From: Streptomyces sp. JJ36
Lineage (GTDB): Bacteria > Actinomycetota > Actinomycetes > Streptomycetales > Streptomycetaceae
Reading direction: 5' to 3'
NCBI RefSeq assembly: GCF_021696945.1
Contig: NZ_JACYHE010000025.1
Span: forward strand, 1-64,000
Length of the DNA stretch: 64,000 nt
The notes under the pieces are model-generated. The model was not told the DNA's origin, did no database searches, and saw only the letters and a program-made list of their open reading frames with translations. The position numbers were made by a program, and so were the translations under genes. Shown piece by piece: positions 54,738 through 63,899 of this stretch; positions within the stretch are counted from its first letter, which is position 1; every line of letters begins with the position of its first letter.

Positions 54738-56750
54738 ATGAGCAAGCCCGCCCTCACCGAACTCCTCCATGCCGCCGTCACCGCCGTCGGGGGCTCGGAG
54801 CGCCCCGGCCAGGTGGCCATGGCCGAAGCCGTCGCCGAGGCCGTGGCGGACGGCAGCCACCTGCTCGTGCAGGCGGGCACCGGCACCGGGAAGTCCCTCG
54901 GCTATCTCGTGCCCGCGCTGGCGGCCGGCGACCGCGTCGTGGTCGCCACGGCCACCCTCGCGCTGCAGCGGCAGCTCGTGCAGCGCGACCTGCCCCGGAC
55001 GGTCGAGGCGCTCCGGCCGCTGCTGGGCCGCCGGCCGGAGTTCGCGATGCTCAAGGGCCGGTCGAACTACCTCTGTCTGCACCGTCTGCACGAGGGGGTG
55101 CCGCAGGAAGAGGAGGACGGGCTCTTCGATCCGTTCGAGGCCGCGGCCCCGACGAGCCGGCTCGGCAAGGACCTGCTGCGCCTGCGCGACTGGTCGGACG
55201 AGACGGAGACGGGCGACCGGGACGACCTGACGCCCGGCGTCTCCGACCGGGCCTGGTCGCAGGTGTCGGTCTCGGCCCGGGAGTGCCTGGGCGCCTCCCG
55301 GTGCGCATACGGCGCCGAGTGCTTCGCCGAGGCGGCCAGGGAGCGGGCGAAGCTCGCCGAGGTGATCGTCACCAACCACGCGCTGCTCGCCATCGACGCC
55401 ATCGAGGGCGCCCCGGTGCTCCCTCCGCACGACGTGCTGGTCGTGGACGAGGCCCACGAGCTGGTCTCCCGGGTCACCGGGGTGGCCACGGGCGAGCTGA
55501 CCCCGGGCGGTGTCCATCGCGCGGTCCGCCGGGCGGCCAAGCTGGTGGACGAGAAGGCCGCGGACGGCCTGCAGACCGCGGCGGAGTCGTTCGAGCGGTT
55601 GATGGAGCTGGCCCTCCCGGGCCGGCTGACGGAGCTGCCGGAGGATCTCGCACACGCCCTGATGCTGCTGCGCGACGCCGCCCGTACCTGTCTCACCGCT
55701 CTCGGCGACACCCGGGACCGCTCCGTGCAGGACGAGGACGCCGTGCGCAAGCAGGCGCTGGCCTCCCTGGAGAACGTGCACGAGGTCGCCGGGCGGATGG
55801 TGGAGGCCGACGCCTACGACGTGCTGTGGTGCGAGCGGCACGACCGGTTCGGCGCCTCGCTGCGGGTGGCGCCGCTGTCGGTGGCCGGCCTGTTGCGGGA
55901 GAAGCTCTTCGCGGACCGTTCCGTCGTCCTGACCTCGGCCACCCTGAAGCTCGGCGGCGACTTCAACGGCGTCGGCGCCTCGCTGGGCCTCGCCCCGGAG
56001 GGGACGGCGGGTCCGGACGCCGGGACGGCCGGCGACTCCGGCGACTCCGGCGACGAGACGCGGGTGACTCCCCCGTGGCGCGGCCTGGACGTGGGCTCGC
56101 CGTTCGACTACCGCAAGCAGGGCATCCTCTATGTCGCCACCCATCTCTCGCCGCCCGGCCGGGAGGGGTCCCGCCGGGACATGCTCGACGAGCTGGCCGA
56201 GCTGGTGGAGGCGGCCGGCGGACGGACCCTCGGGCTCTTCTCCTCGATGCGGGGCGCCCAGGCGGCGGCGGAGGAGCTGCGCGGGCGGCTCGAGCTGCCG
56301 ATCCTGTTGCAGGGTGAGGAGACGCTGGGCGAGCTGATCCGGCGGTTCGCCGACGACCCGGGCACCTGTCTCTTCGGGACCCTCTCCCTCTGGCAGGGCG
56401 TGGACGTTCCGGGCGCCGGCTGCCAGCTCGTGGTGATGGACCGCATCCCCTTCCCGCGCCCGGACGACCCGCTGATGAGCGCCCGCCAGAAGGCCGTGGA
56501 GGAGGGCGGCGGCAGCGGCTTCATGGCCGTGGCGGCGACCCATGCGGCGCTGCTGATGGCCCAGGGTGCCGGGCGGCTGATCCGGGCCTCGGGGGACCGG
56601 GGCGTGGTCGCGGTGCTCGACCCCCGGCTGGAGCGGGCCCGCTACGGCTCCTTCCTGCGGGCGTCCATGCCGGACTTCTGGTACACCACGGACCGGAACC
56701 AGGTACGGCGGTCGCTGGCCGCCATCGACCGGGCGGCCGGCGAGGGCTGA
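54738..56750 (+). CDS. dinG: DinG-like XPD-family DNA helicase
   Basis: 670 aa Fe-S superfamily 2 helicase for repair of blocked forks and R-loops. Walker A GTGTGKS (about residues 48-54); Fe-S cluster cysteines in NYLCLHRL, ARECLGASRC and GAECFAEA; DEAH box VVDEAHEL; SATL in VLTSATLKLGG; motifs V/VI as SLWQGVDVPG and QGAGRLIRASGDRG. One Gly/Asp/Ser-rich insert lies near residues 420-440. Convergent with lexA across a 13-bp terminator stem. Confidence 0.92.
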   Translation: MSKPALTELLHAAVTAVGGSERPGQVAMAEAVAEAVADGSHLLVQAGTGTGKSLGYLVPALAAGDRVVVATATLALQRQLVQRDLPRTVEALRPLLGRRPEFAMLKGRSNYLCLHRLHEGVPQEEEDGLFDPFEAAAPTSRLGKDLLRLRDWSDETETGDRDDLTPGVSDRAWSQVSVSARECLGASRCAYGAECFAEAARERAKLAEVIVTNHALLAIDAIEGAPVLPPHDVLVVDEAHELVSRVTGVATGELTPGGVHRAVRRAAKLVDEKAADGLQTAAESFERLMELALPGRLTELPEDLAHALMLLRDAARTCLTALGDTRDRSVQDEDAVRKQALASLENVHEVAGRMVEADAYDVLWCERHDRFGASLRVAPLSVAGLLREKLFADRSVVLTSATLKLGGDFNGVGASLGLAPEGTAGPDAGTAGDSGDSGDETRVTPPWRGLDVGSPFDYRKQGILYVATHLSPPGREGSRRDMLDELAELVEAAGGRTLGLFSSMRGAQAAAEELRGRLELPILLQGEETLGELIRRFADDPGTCLFGTLSLWQGVDVPGAGCQLVVMDRIPFPRPDDPLMSARQKAVEEGGGSGFMAVAATHAALLMAQGAGRLIRASGDRGVVAVLDPRLERARYGSFLRASMPDFWYTTDRNQVRRSLAAIDRAAGEG

Positions 56751-56860
56751 GAGGGCGGGCCCGCCTTCGGCGGCAGGCACCTGTCTGCGCGTCGGTCCCC
56801 GGGCGGCCGCGCCGATGAGGGACGGCGATCCGCAGGCGTCCGCCGGGTTCCGACGCAGCG

Positions 56861-56894
56861 GGGCCCCGGGACCGGCGCAGGGGTCCCGGGGCCC
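56861..56894. terminator. Bidirectional terminator between dinG and lexA
   Basis: Perfect 13-bp stem GGGCCCCGGGACC (56861-56873) with GGTCCCGGGGCCC (56882-56894), 8-nt loop, between converging genes. Confidence 0.8.
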
Positions 56895-56910
56895 GTACAG
56901 GGAGGCGTGG

Positions 56911-57708
56911 TCACACGCGGCGGAGCACGGCCACGACCTTGCCGAGGATGGTCGCCTCGTCACCGGGGATGGGCTGGTAGGAGGCGTTGTGCGGGAGCAG
57001 CCACACATGGCCGTCCTCGCGCTTGAAGCGCTTGACGGTCGCCTCGCCGTCGAGCATGGCGGCGACGATGTCGCCGTTCTCCGCGACGGGCTGACGGCGC
57101 ACGGTGACCCAGTCGCCGTCGCAGATCGCGGCGTCGACCATGGAGTCGCCGACGACCTTCAGCACGAACAGCTCCCCGTCGCCCACGAGCTGACGCGGGA
57201 GCGGGAAGACGTCCTCGACCGACTCCTCGGCCAGGATGGGGCCGCCGGCCGCGATGCGGCCGACCAGGGGAACGTAGGACGCCGAAGGCTTCCCCGCGGT
57301 GTCGGCGGTGCTCTGCGGGGCGGGGGTCTCGGCGCCGCGGACCTCGTAGGCGCGGGGCCGGTGCGGGTCCCGGCGGAGGAAGCCCTTGCGTTCCAGCGCC
57401 ATGAGCTGGTGGGCCACCGAGGAGGTGCTGGAGAGGCCGACCGCCTGCCCGATCTCCCGCATGGACGGCGGGTAGCCACGGCGCTGCACCGAGTCACGGA
57501 TCACCTCGATCACCCGGCGCTGCCGGTCGGTGAGACCGGAGCTGTCCGCGCGGATGCCCGGCGGCCGGCCGGGGAGCGCGCGGGTGGGCTGGGGCCCCTC
57601 CGGGGGTGGGGGGTCCCCTGCGTCGCCCGGCACCGGCGACGGCGTTTCGTCGAGTGTCGTGACGGCGCGGTCCTGGGTCGTGACGGCGATGCTGTCCGTG
57701 GTGGTCAT
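56911..57708 (-). CDS. lexA: SOS repressor LexA
   Basis: 265 aa. A non-conserved N-terminal extension of about 57 residues precedes the winged helix (residues 58-122; [20 protein letters not shown]). The C-terminal autoprotease has the cleavage site Ala154-Gly155, nucleophile Ser189 (VVGDSMVDA) and general base Lys226 (ATVKRFKR). It represses SOS genes, including recA here, until RecA filaments trigger self-cleavage. Start 57708 (MTTTDSIAV) has GAGAGGGG about 6 nt upstream. A LexA-type box lies about 63 bp upstream, indicating autoregulation. Confidence 0.97.
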   Translation of the reverse strand: MTTTDSIAVTTQDRAVTTLDETPSPVPGDAGDPPPPEGPQPTRALPGRPPGIRADSSGLTDRQRRVIEVIRDSVQRRGYPPSMREIGQAVGLSSTSSVAHQLMALERKGFLRRDPHRPRAYEVRGAETPAPQSTADTAGKPSASYVPLVGRIAAGGPILAEESVEDVFPLPRQLVGDGELFVLKVVGDSMVDAAICDGDWVTVRRQPVAENGDIVAAMLDGEATVKRFKREDGHVWLLPHNASYQPIPGDEATILGKVVAVLRRV

Positions 57709-57770
57709 GGCGGCCCCTCTCGAGCGGTTCTCCCTGTGGCACAACGGTAGTTGGTTTCGAAAGGTTGCGC

Positions 57771-57784
57771 CAAACACACGTTCG
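57771..57784 (-). promoter_or_regulatory. LexA-type box upstream of lexA
   Basis: On the minus strand CGAACGTGTGTTTG, i.e. CGAAC-N4-GTTTG, one base from the symmetrical CGAAC-N4-GTTCG box. It is about 63 bp upstream of the lexA start in an AT-richer promoter region. Confidence 0.65.
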
Positions 57785-58130
57785 AGTGAAAATTACCGAT
57801 TCGCCTGGTGTGATCACGCGCCGTGGTGTAGGCGAGTCGCTGCCGTCGGTTACGGCCTGTCGTCGCCGGGTCCCGGACTCACTCTGCCGCAGAAGCTGCC
57901 GCAGGCGTGCCTGGAAGTGCCGCCGGAAGGGCGCGGATGTCGCGGGGGTGTCGCGCGCGTGCGGCGCAGATGTGGTGCCGGTGGTGTGCCGCGCCGTCGT
58001 GCGGGACCGCCCCCGGGGGCCGGGGCGCGGTGTCGCAGGCCGCCCCCTGTCGTGGCCGCCGGGGCGGGGCCGCGTAGGCTCGTCGCCGGTGTCCGGGGCG
58101 ACACGCCCATGGGGGTCCCCCGGTCATCGG

Positions 58131-58178
58131 CCACCAGATCTAGTGGTTAGATAGGCCCCGGCCGCCTACAAGTTGTGG
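58131..58178 (+). promoter_or_regulatory. Pair of NrdR-type boxes upstream of nrdRJ
   Basis: Box 1 CCACCAGATCTAGTGG (58131-58146) is a near-perfect palindrome; box 2 CGCCTACAAGTTGTGG (58163-58178) fits less well. Centres are 32 bp apart, three helical turns, the arrangement NrdR uses at ribonucleotide reductase promoters. They lie about 125-170 bp before nrdR. The rest of the 594-bp lexA-nrdR gap (57709-58302) shows the LexA box and no supported gene. Confidence 0.65.
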
Positions 58179-58302
58179 TCCGTGGTCCCCGTCCCCGGGG
58201 ATGCGGGTCTATGCTGGTGGCATATCCCGTGAGGGCCCGGGGAGGGCCCCAGGTGGGTGATCCAGGCATGCTCGGCGCAGGTTCCGGAAGGGTGGGGAAG
58301 CG

Positions 58303-58815
58303 ATGCACTGTCCCTTCTGCCGGCATCCCGACAGTCGCGTCGTCGACAGCCGTACGACGGACGACGGCACCGCGATCCGCCGGCGCCGTCAGTGCCCCGA
58401 CTGCTCCCGCCGTTTCACCACGGTGGAGAACGCGTCACTCATGGTGATCAAGCGCAGCGGGGTCACCGAGCCGTTCAGCCGGGACAAGGTGATCGCCGGG
58501 GTCCGCAAGGCCTGCCAGGGGCGTCCCGTCACCGAGGACGCGCTCGCCCAGCTCGGGCAGCGCGTGGAGGAGGCGGTCCGGGCCACCGGGAGCGCGGAGC
58601 TGTCCACGCACGACGTGGGCCTCGCGATACTCGGCCCGCTTCAGGACCTCGATCTCGTCGCGTATCTGCGATTCGCGTCCGTGTACCGGGCGTTCGAGTC
58701 GCCCGAGGACTTCGAGGCCGCCGTCCGCGAGCTCCGCGAGGCGCGGCCCCCCGCCGGCACGGGCGGGACGGGCGGGGACGCCGACATCCCACCGCCCGCG
58801 CCCGCCGCCGAGTGA
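58303..58815 (+). CDS. nrdR: Transcriptional repressor NrdR
   Basis: 170 aa. Zinc ribbon with Cys3, Cys6, Cys31 and Cys34, then an ATP-cone (about residues 47-138; [24 protein letters not shown]) that senses ATP/dATP. Represses class Ia and class II ribonucleotide reductase operons in Streptomyces. ATG 58303 has GGGGAAG about 5 nt upstream. About 115 nt upstream of nrdJ in the same direction; paired NrdR boxes precede it, consistent with autoregulation. Confidence 0.96.
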   Translation: MHCPFCRHPDSRVVDSRTTDDGTAIRRRRQCPDCSRRFTTVENASLMVIKRSGVTEPFSRDKVIAGVRKACQGRPVTEDALAQLGQRVEEAVRATGSAELSTHDVGLAILGPLQDLDLVAYLRFASVYRAFESPEDFEAAVRELREARPPAGTGGTGGDADIPPPAPAAE

Positions 58816-58930
58816 CCGGCCGCACGCAGACCTGACCGGACGCGACGGGGCGCTCCGGTCCGCAGACAGAAACCGTGTTCCGGGAAGAACCGGGATGCAT
58901 GGGGGCGTTATGCCCGTACAGGGAGGCGGA

Positions 58931-61798
58931 ATGACAGAGACGACGAGCGGCCCGGCACGCGGTTCCCGTGCGAAGGGCGGCAAGGCGAACAAGGGCCTGC
59001 GCATGGAGCGCATTCACACCACCCCGGGCGTGCACCCGTACGACGAGGTGGTCTGGGAGCGCCGGGACGTCGTCATGACCAACTGGCGGGACGGCTCGGT
59101 CAACTTCGAGCAGCGCGGCGTCGAGTTCCCCGACTTCTGGTCGGTGAACGCGGTCAACATCGTCACCAGCAAGTACTTCCGCGGAGCCGTCGGCACTCCG
59201 CAGCGGGAGACCAGCCTCAGGCAGCTCATCGACCGCGTGGTGCGGACGTACCGCGAGGCCGGAGAGCAGAACGGTTACTTCGCCTCGCCCGCGGACGCGG
59301 AGATCTTCGAGCACGAGCTGGCCTACGCCGTGCTGCACCAGGTCTTCGCCTTCAACTCGCCCGTCTGGTTCAACGTCGGCACCCAGCAGCCGCAGCAGGT
59401 CAGCGCCTGCTTCATCCTCTCCGTCGACGACTCCATGGAGTCGATTCTCGACTGGTACAAGGAAGAGGGGATGATCTTCAAGGGCGGCTCCGGCGCCGGG
59501 CTCAACCTCTCCCGGATCCGGTCCTCCAAGGAGCTGCTCTCCTCCGGCGGCAACGCCTCCGGCCCGGTGTCCTTCATGCGGGGCGCCGACGCCTCCGCGG
59601 GCACCATCAAGTCCGGCGGGGCCACCCGGCGGGCCGCCAAGATGGTCGTGCTGGACGTCGACCACCCGGACGTCGAGGCCTTCATCGAGACCAAGGTGAA
59701 GGAGGAGGAGAAGATCCGCGCCCTGCGCGACGCGGGCTTCGACATGGACCTGGGCGGCGACGACATCACCTCCGTCCAGTACCAGAACGCCAACAACTCC
59801 GTCCGGGTCACCGACGCGTTCATGCGGGCCGTCGAGTCCGGCGCGAAGTTCCCGCTGCGGGCCCGCATGACCGGCGAGGTCGTCGAGGAGGTCGACGCCA
59901 AGGCGCTCTTCCGGAAGATGGCGGAGGCCGCCCACGTCTGCGCCGACCCCGGCATCCAGTACGACGACACCATCAACCACTGGCACACGTCGCCGGAGAC
60001 CGGCCGGATCACCGCCTCCAACCCGTGCAGCGAGTACATGCACCTGGACAACTCCTCGTGCAACCTGGCCTCGCTCAACCTGATGAAGTTCCTGCGCGAC
60101 GACGACAAGGGCAACCAGACCTTCGAGGCCGAGCGCTTCGCCAAGGTGGTGGAGCTCGTCATCACCGCGATGGACATCTCCATCAGCTTCGCCGACTTCC
60201 CCACCGAGAAGATCGGCGAGACCACTCGCGCCTTCCGCCAGCTCGGCATCGGCTACGCCAACCTCGGCGCCCTGCTGATGGCCACCGGCCACGCCTACGA
60301 CAGCGACGGCGGCCGCGCCCTCGCCGGCGCCATCACCTCCCTGATGACCGGCACCTCCTACAAGCGCTCCGCCGAGCTCGCCGGCGCCGTGGGCCCGTAC
60401 GAGGGCTACGCCCGCAACGCCGAGGGCCACAAGCGCGTGATGCAGCAGCACAGCGACGCCAACGAGGCCGCCCGGCGCATGGACGACCTGGACACCCCGG
60501 TCTGGGCGGCGGCCACCGAGGCATGGCAGGACGTGCTCCGGCTGGGCAAGAAGAACGGCTACCGCAACGCCCAGGCCTCGGTGCTCGCGCCCACCGGCAC
60601 CATCGGCCTGATGATGGACTGCGACACCACGGGCGTGGAGCCGGACCTCGCGCTGGTCAAGTTCAAGAAACTGGTCGGCGGCGGGTCCATGCAGATCGTC
60701 AACAACACCGTGCCCAAGGCGCTCAAGCGGCTCGGCTACCAGCCCGAGCAGGTGGAGGCGATCGTCGAGCACATCGCCGAGCACGGCAACGTCGTCGACG
60801 CGCCGGGCCTCAAGCCCGAGCACTACGAGGTCTTCGACTGCGCCATGGGCGAGCGGTCCATCTCCCCGATGGGCCACGTGCGGATGATGGCCGCGTGCCA
60901 GCCCTTCCTCTCCGGTGCCATCTCCAAGACCGTGAACATGCCCGCGAGCAGCACGGTCGAGGACGTCGAGGAGATCTACCTCCAGGGCTGGAAGCTCGGC
61001 ACCAAGGCGCTCGCCGTCTACGTCGAGAACTCCAAGGTGGGGCAGCCGCTCTCGGCCAAGCGCAAGGACGAGAAGGAGGAGAAGGAGCCCGAGACGGTCG
61101 TCGAGTACCGCCCGGTCCGCAACCGCCTGCCCAAGGGCCGGCCCGGCATCACCACGTCCTTCACGGTCGGTGGCGCCGAGGGCTACATGACCGCCAACTC
61201 CTACCCGGACGACGGGCTCGGCGAGGTCTTCCTCAAGATGTCCAAGCAGGGTTCCACCCTCGCGGGCATGATGGACGCCTTCTCCATCGCCGTCTCGGTG
61301 GGCCTGCAGTACGGCGTGCCGCTGGAGACCTACGTCTCCAAGTTCACCAACATGCGGTTCGAGCCGGCGGGCATGACCGACGACCAGGACGTGCGGATGG
61401 CGCAGTCGATCGTCGACTACATCTTCCGCCGGCTGGCGCTGGACTTCCTGCCCTTCGAGACCCGTTCCGCGCTGGGCATCCACTCCGCCGAGGAGCGTCA
61501 GCGGCACCTGGAGACCGGTTCCTACGAGCCCTCCGACGACGAGCTCGACGTCGAGGGTCTGGCCCAGTCCGCGCCGCTGCACCGCTCGAAGGGCTCGGGC
61601 GACGAGTCCGGTGAGCACGGTGAGCCGCAGGCCGCGACGCCCGCCCCGCAGCAGGCGCACAGCTCCACCGAACTGGTGGAGATGCAGCTCGGCCTGAACG
61701 CCGACGCCCCGCTCTGCTTCGCCTGCGGCACCAAGATGCGGCGCGCCGGAAGCTGCTACCTCTGCGAGGGCTGCGGCTCCACCAGCGGCTGCAGCTGA
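58931..61798 (+). CDS. nrdJ: Adenosylcobalamin-dependent (class II) ribonucleotide reductase NrdJ
   Basis: 955 aa. Makes dNTPs without oxygen, using coenzyme B12 to form the thiyl radical. Motifs include FNSPVWFNVGT, QVSACFILSVDDSME, GGSGAGLNLSRIRS, NPCSEYMHLDNSSCNLASLN, ASVLAPTGTIGLMMDCDTTG and, at the C-terminus, a Cys-rich tail (CFACGTKMRRAGSCYLCEGC) that shuttles electrons. An Ala/Gln/Glu linker (about residues 895-925) precedes this tail. ATG 58931 is chosen (GGGAGGCGG immediately upstream); an earlier ATG in frame lacks a good site. No cobalamin riboswitch is evident upstream. Confidence 0.97.
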   Translation: MTETTSGPARGSRAKGGKANKGLRMERIHTTPGVHPYDEVVWERRDVVMTNWRDGSVNFEQRGVEFPDFWSVNAVNIVTSKYFRGAVGTPQRETSLRQLIDRVVRTYREAGEQNGYFASPADAEIFEHELAYAVLHQVFAFNSPVWFNVGTQQPQQVSACFILSVDDSMESILDWYKEEGMIFKGGSGAGLNLSRIRSSKELLSSGGNASGPVSFMRGADASAGTIKSGGATRRAAKMVVLDVDHPDVEAFIETKVKEEEKIRALRDAGFDMDLGGDDITSVQYQNANNSVRVTDAFMRAVESGAKFPLRARMTGEVVEEVDAKALFRKMAEAAHVCADPGIQYDDTINHWHTSPETGRITASNPCSEYMHLDNSSCNLASLNLMKFLRDDDKGNQTFEAERFAKVVELVITAMDISISFADFPTEKIGETTRAFRQLGIGYANLGALLMATGHAYDSDGGRALAGAITSLMTGTSYKRSAELAGAVGPYEGYARNAEGHKRVMQQHSDANEAARRMDDLDTPVWAAATEAWQDVLRLGKKNGYRNAQASVLAPTGTIGLMMDCDTTGVEPDLALVKFKKLVGGGSMQIVNNTVPKALKRLGYQPEQVEAIVEHIAEHGNVVDAPGLKPEHYEVFDCAMGERSISPMGHVRMMAACQPFLSGAISKTVNMPASSTVEDVEEIYLQGWKLGTKALAVYVENSKVGQPLSAKRKDEKEEKEPETVVEYRPVRNRLPKGRPGITTSFTVGGAEGYMTANSYPDDGLGEVFLKMSKQGSTLAGMMDAFSIAVSVGLQYGVPLETYVSKFTNMRFEPAGMTDDQDVRMAQSIVDYIFRRLALDFLPFETRSALGIHSAEERQRHLETGSYEPSDDELDVEGLAQSAPLHRSKGSGDESGEHGEPQAATPAPQQAHSSTELVEMQLGLNADAPLCFACGTKMRRAGSCYLCEGCGSTSGCS

Positions 61799-61805
61799 CA
61801 CCGGC

Positions 61806-61838
61806 GGCCTCGCCGGGAGCGCAGGTCCCGGCGAGGCC
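61806..61838 (+). terminator. Terminator after nrdJ
   Basis: Perfect 13-bp stem GGCCTCGCCGGGA (61806-61818) with TCCCGGCGAGGCC (61826-61838), 7-nt loop, 7 nt after the stop. A second, looser stem (61867-61876 with 61895-61904) follows. Confidence 0.8.
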
Positions 61839-62182
61839 CCGGCTGGCGGCTGGATGCCGAGGAGGACTGAGGGGAGGGTGCCGGCCTCGTGTGGGGCCCT
61901 CCCCTCGGCGACCGGCCTGCGGGCCGCCGCTTCCGGGGCGGACCGCGCGCCTTCCGGGCGGGCGGTCGTCTGACGCGGGGCGGGCCGTCGGCCGGATCCC
62001 CTTCGAGGAGTGTCTGACGCGCGTCGCCGGGCAGGGGCGGGCCGGCCGGGGAGCTGACGCGCCTCCGGCGAGGCGGTGGCACGCCCACACCGGGCGCATA
62101 CCCGGCGCGTGCCCGGAGCCCGCGCGGGCGCACACCGGATGTGCGCCCGCCCGGCCTCGGCCGGTGCTCACCCGGATGGCCG
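61839..62182. other. Region without a supported gene between nrdJ and the DUF4937-type gene
   Basis: About 345 bp. It holds a second stem (61867-61904), three copies of CTGACGCG starting at 61970, 62014 and 62054, and a perfect 11-bp hairpin GCGGGCGCACA (62124-62134) with TGTGCGCCCGC (62140-62150). Open frames across it have no coding bias. Confidence 0.5.
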
Positions 62183-62188
62183 TACGAT
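62183..62188 (+). promoter_or_regulatory. -10 element for the DUF4937-type gene
   Basis: TACGAT ends 6 nt before GTG 62195, the same hexamer and nearly the same spacing as at dapF. Confidence 0.45.
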
Positions 62189-62194
62189 GGCGCG

Positions 62195-62803
62195 GTGCTG
62201 GTCAAGTGGATGCGCCTCACCGTGGTCGACCGCCGCGGCTTCGAACGGGGGCAGCGGAAGTGGGCGGGGTTGCTCGGGGAGCCGGGCTTCCGCGGCCAGG
62301 GCGGCGGCTGGAGCCGTGCCCGGCCCGGAGTGGCGCACCTCTTCGGCTTCTGGGAGAGCCGGGCGTTCTACGACTCCTTCATGGCGCGGTCGCACGACCG
62401 GCTGCACGCCTCCCAGGTCGGCACCTACCGGGACCCGCGGGTACGGCTCTTCGAATACCGTTTCGACGTCAAGACCGGTTTCCAGCCGGTCTTCACCGAC
62501 GCCGACCTGCTCCGCGTGGCGCACTGCCGGGTGCGGGCCGACCGGGTGGACCACTTCGTCCTCATGCAGGAGAAGGTGTGGAACCCGGCCATGGCCGGGT
62601 CGCCCGGGATGCTCCGCGGGGTCTTCGCACAGGCACAGTCCGAGGACGAGTTCCTGGTGCTGTCGATGTGGGACTCGGCCGCCGAGCACGGGAAGTACCG
62701 CACCGAGCGCGTCGAGCGGCTGGCGCTGCGGGCCCAGACCGGCGCCGACATCGCGGCGCTCGCCGGGGACGTGATCGACCTCGAACCCGCGTGGACGGTC
62801 TGA
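62195..62803 (+). CDS. DUF4937/YdbC-like protein
   Basis: 202 aa, soluble. Contains two related halves with a dimeric ferredoxin-like (antibiotic-monooxygenase-type) pattern: VKWMRLTVVDRRGFERGQRKWAGL, AHLFGFWESRAFYDSFM, then VAHCRVR and HFVLMQEKVWNPAMAGSPGML, FLVLSMWDSAAEHGKY. This is the YdbC/DUF4937 family, of unknown function. GTG 62195 follows a -10-like TACGAT by 6 nt, so translation is probably leaderless; an in-frame upstream ATG lacks support. Confidence 0.8.
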   Translation: MLVKWMRLTVVDRRGFERGQRKWAGLLGEPGFRGQGGGWSRARPGVAHLFGFWESRAFYDSFMARSHDRLHASQVGTYRDPRVRLFEYRFDVKTGFQPVFTDADLLRVAHCRVRADRVDHFVLMQEKVWNPAMAGSPGMLRGVFAQAQSEDEFLVLSMWDSAAEHGKYRTERVERLALRAQTGADIAALAGDVIDLEPAWTV

Positions 62804-62920
62804 CCGGGCGGTAGGGGTCTGCCGCCGGGTGCCGGGGCGCGCGCCCCCGTGGGGCGGCCCGGGGACGGCTCCGGTGTCCGGATGCGTACCGGGCACGTTC
62901 CCGGCACACCGGGACGCGGC

Positions 62921-62926
62921 TACAGT
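62921..62926 (+). promoter_or_regulatory. -10 element for the ADP-ribosylglycohydrolase gene
   Basis: TACAGT ends 10 nt before ATG 62937, predicting a very short leader. Confidence 0.4.
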
Positions 62927-62936
62927 TTCCCGCACC

Positions 62937-63899
62937 ATGACCGTTGATCCGCGCAAACCCTCCTCCCGTGAACGGGAACGCGACGCCGGCCTCCGGCGCC
63001 GCCGGGCACAGCGTGCCCTGGCCAGCCTGCACGGGCTGGCGGTGGGGGACGCCCTGGGCTCGCAGTTCTTCGTCCCCGCGAACCTCAGCCGGCTGCGCCG
63101 GCGGGCCCTGCCGCCGTCGCCGTGGCAGTGGACGGACGACACCGAGATGGCGTGCTCCGTGGTGGCCGTGCTGGCCGAGCGGGGCACCGTCGACCAGGAC
63201 GCCCTCGCCACCGCCTTCGCCACGCGCCACGACGTGGACCGCGGCTACGGGCCCGCGGTGAACCGGATGCTGCGGCAGATCCGTCAGGAGGGAGCGGACT
63301 GGCGGGAACTGGCCTCCGCGCTCTTCGACGGGCAGGGCTCCTGGGGCAACGGCGCCGCGATGCGGGTCGCGCCGCTCGGCGCGTGGTTCGCGGACGACCT
63401 GGACCGTGCAGCGGAGGAGGCGGAACGGTCGGCCTTCGTCACCCACCAGCACCGGGAGGCGGTGGCCGGGGCGATCGCCGTCGCTGTGGCGGCCGGCCTG
63501 CGGGCCCGCGCCGCCGAGGAGGCCCCGGAAGGCCCGCCGGACGGGGAGCGCCTGCTGGGCGCCATCCTGGACGCGGTGCCCCGCAGCGCCGTGCAGGCGG
63601 GGCTGCGCCGGGCCCGCGACATGCTCGACTACGGCGACGTGGGCACGGTCGCCGCGGTGCTCGGCAGCGGCCGGCGCACCAGCGCACACGACACCGTCCC
63701 GTTCGCGCTGTGGGCCGCGACGCGCTCCCCGGACGACTTCGCCGAGGCGCTTTGGACCACCGCCCAGGCGGGTGGCGACACCGACACGACCTGCGCGATC
63801 GTGGGCGGTGTCGTGGCCGCGGGCGCGGCGGGCGCGCCCCCGGAGGCCTGGACGGGCCGCACGGAGGCCCTGCCGAGCTGGATGCCCGGCCTGGTCTGA
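62937..63899 (+). CDS. ADP-ribosylglycohydrolase family protein
   Basis: 320 aa. DraG/ARH-type hydrolase that removes ADP-ribose from proteins or nucleic acids. Metal-site motifs are present: WTDDTEMACSVV near residue 62, GSWGNGAAMRVAPLGAWF (about 137-154) and GGDTDTTCAIVGGVVAA (about 279-295) whose aspartates bind two Mg ions. ATG 62937 gives MTVDPRKP; a longer frame upstream has no coding character. The target is unknown. The last 101 bp of the window after it show no gene. Confidence 0.88.
   Translation: MTVDPRKPSSRERERDAGLRRRRAQRALASLHGLAVGDALGSQFFVPANLSRLRRRALPPSPWQWTDDTEMACSVVAVLAERGTVDQDALATAFATRHDVDRGYGPAVNRMLRQIRQEGADWRELASALFDGQGSWGNGAAMRVAPLGAWFADDLDRAAEEAERSAFVTHQHREAVAGAIAVAVAAGLRARAAEEAPEGPPDGERLLGAILDAVPRSAVQAGLRRARDMLDYGDVGTVAAVLGSGRRTSAHDTVPFALWAATRSPDDFAEALWTTAQAGGDTDTTCAIVGGVVAAGAAGAPPEAWTGRTEALPSWMPGLV

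Noticed and set aside
58090-58155. A 21-codon frame just before the NrdR boxes, preceded by TAGGCT
   Set aside because: It runs through the first NrdR box and lacks a ribosome binding site; more likely operator DNA.
58816-58930. Cobalamin riboswitch before nrdJ
   Set aside because: The nrdR-nrdJ gap is only about 115 nt and shows no B12-box-like core; B12 control is known for the class Ia operon instead.
61840-62194. A minus-strand frame of about 150 codons across the nrdJ downstream gap
   Set aside because: Arg/Pro-rich translation, no coding bias, and it spans terminator stems.
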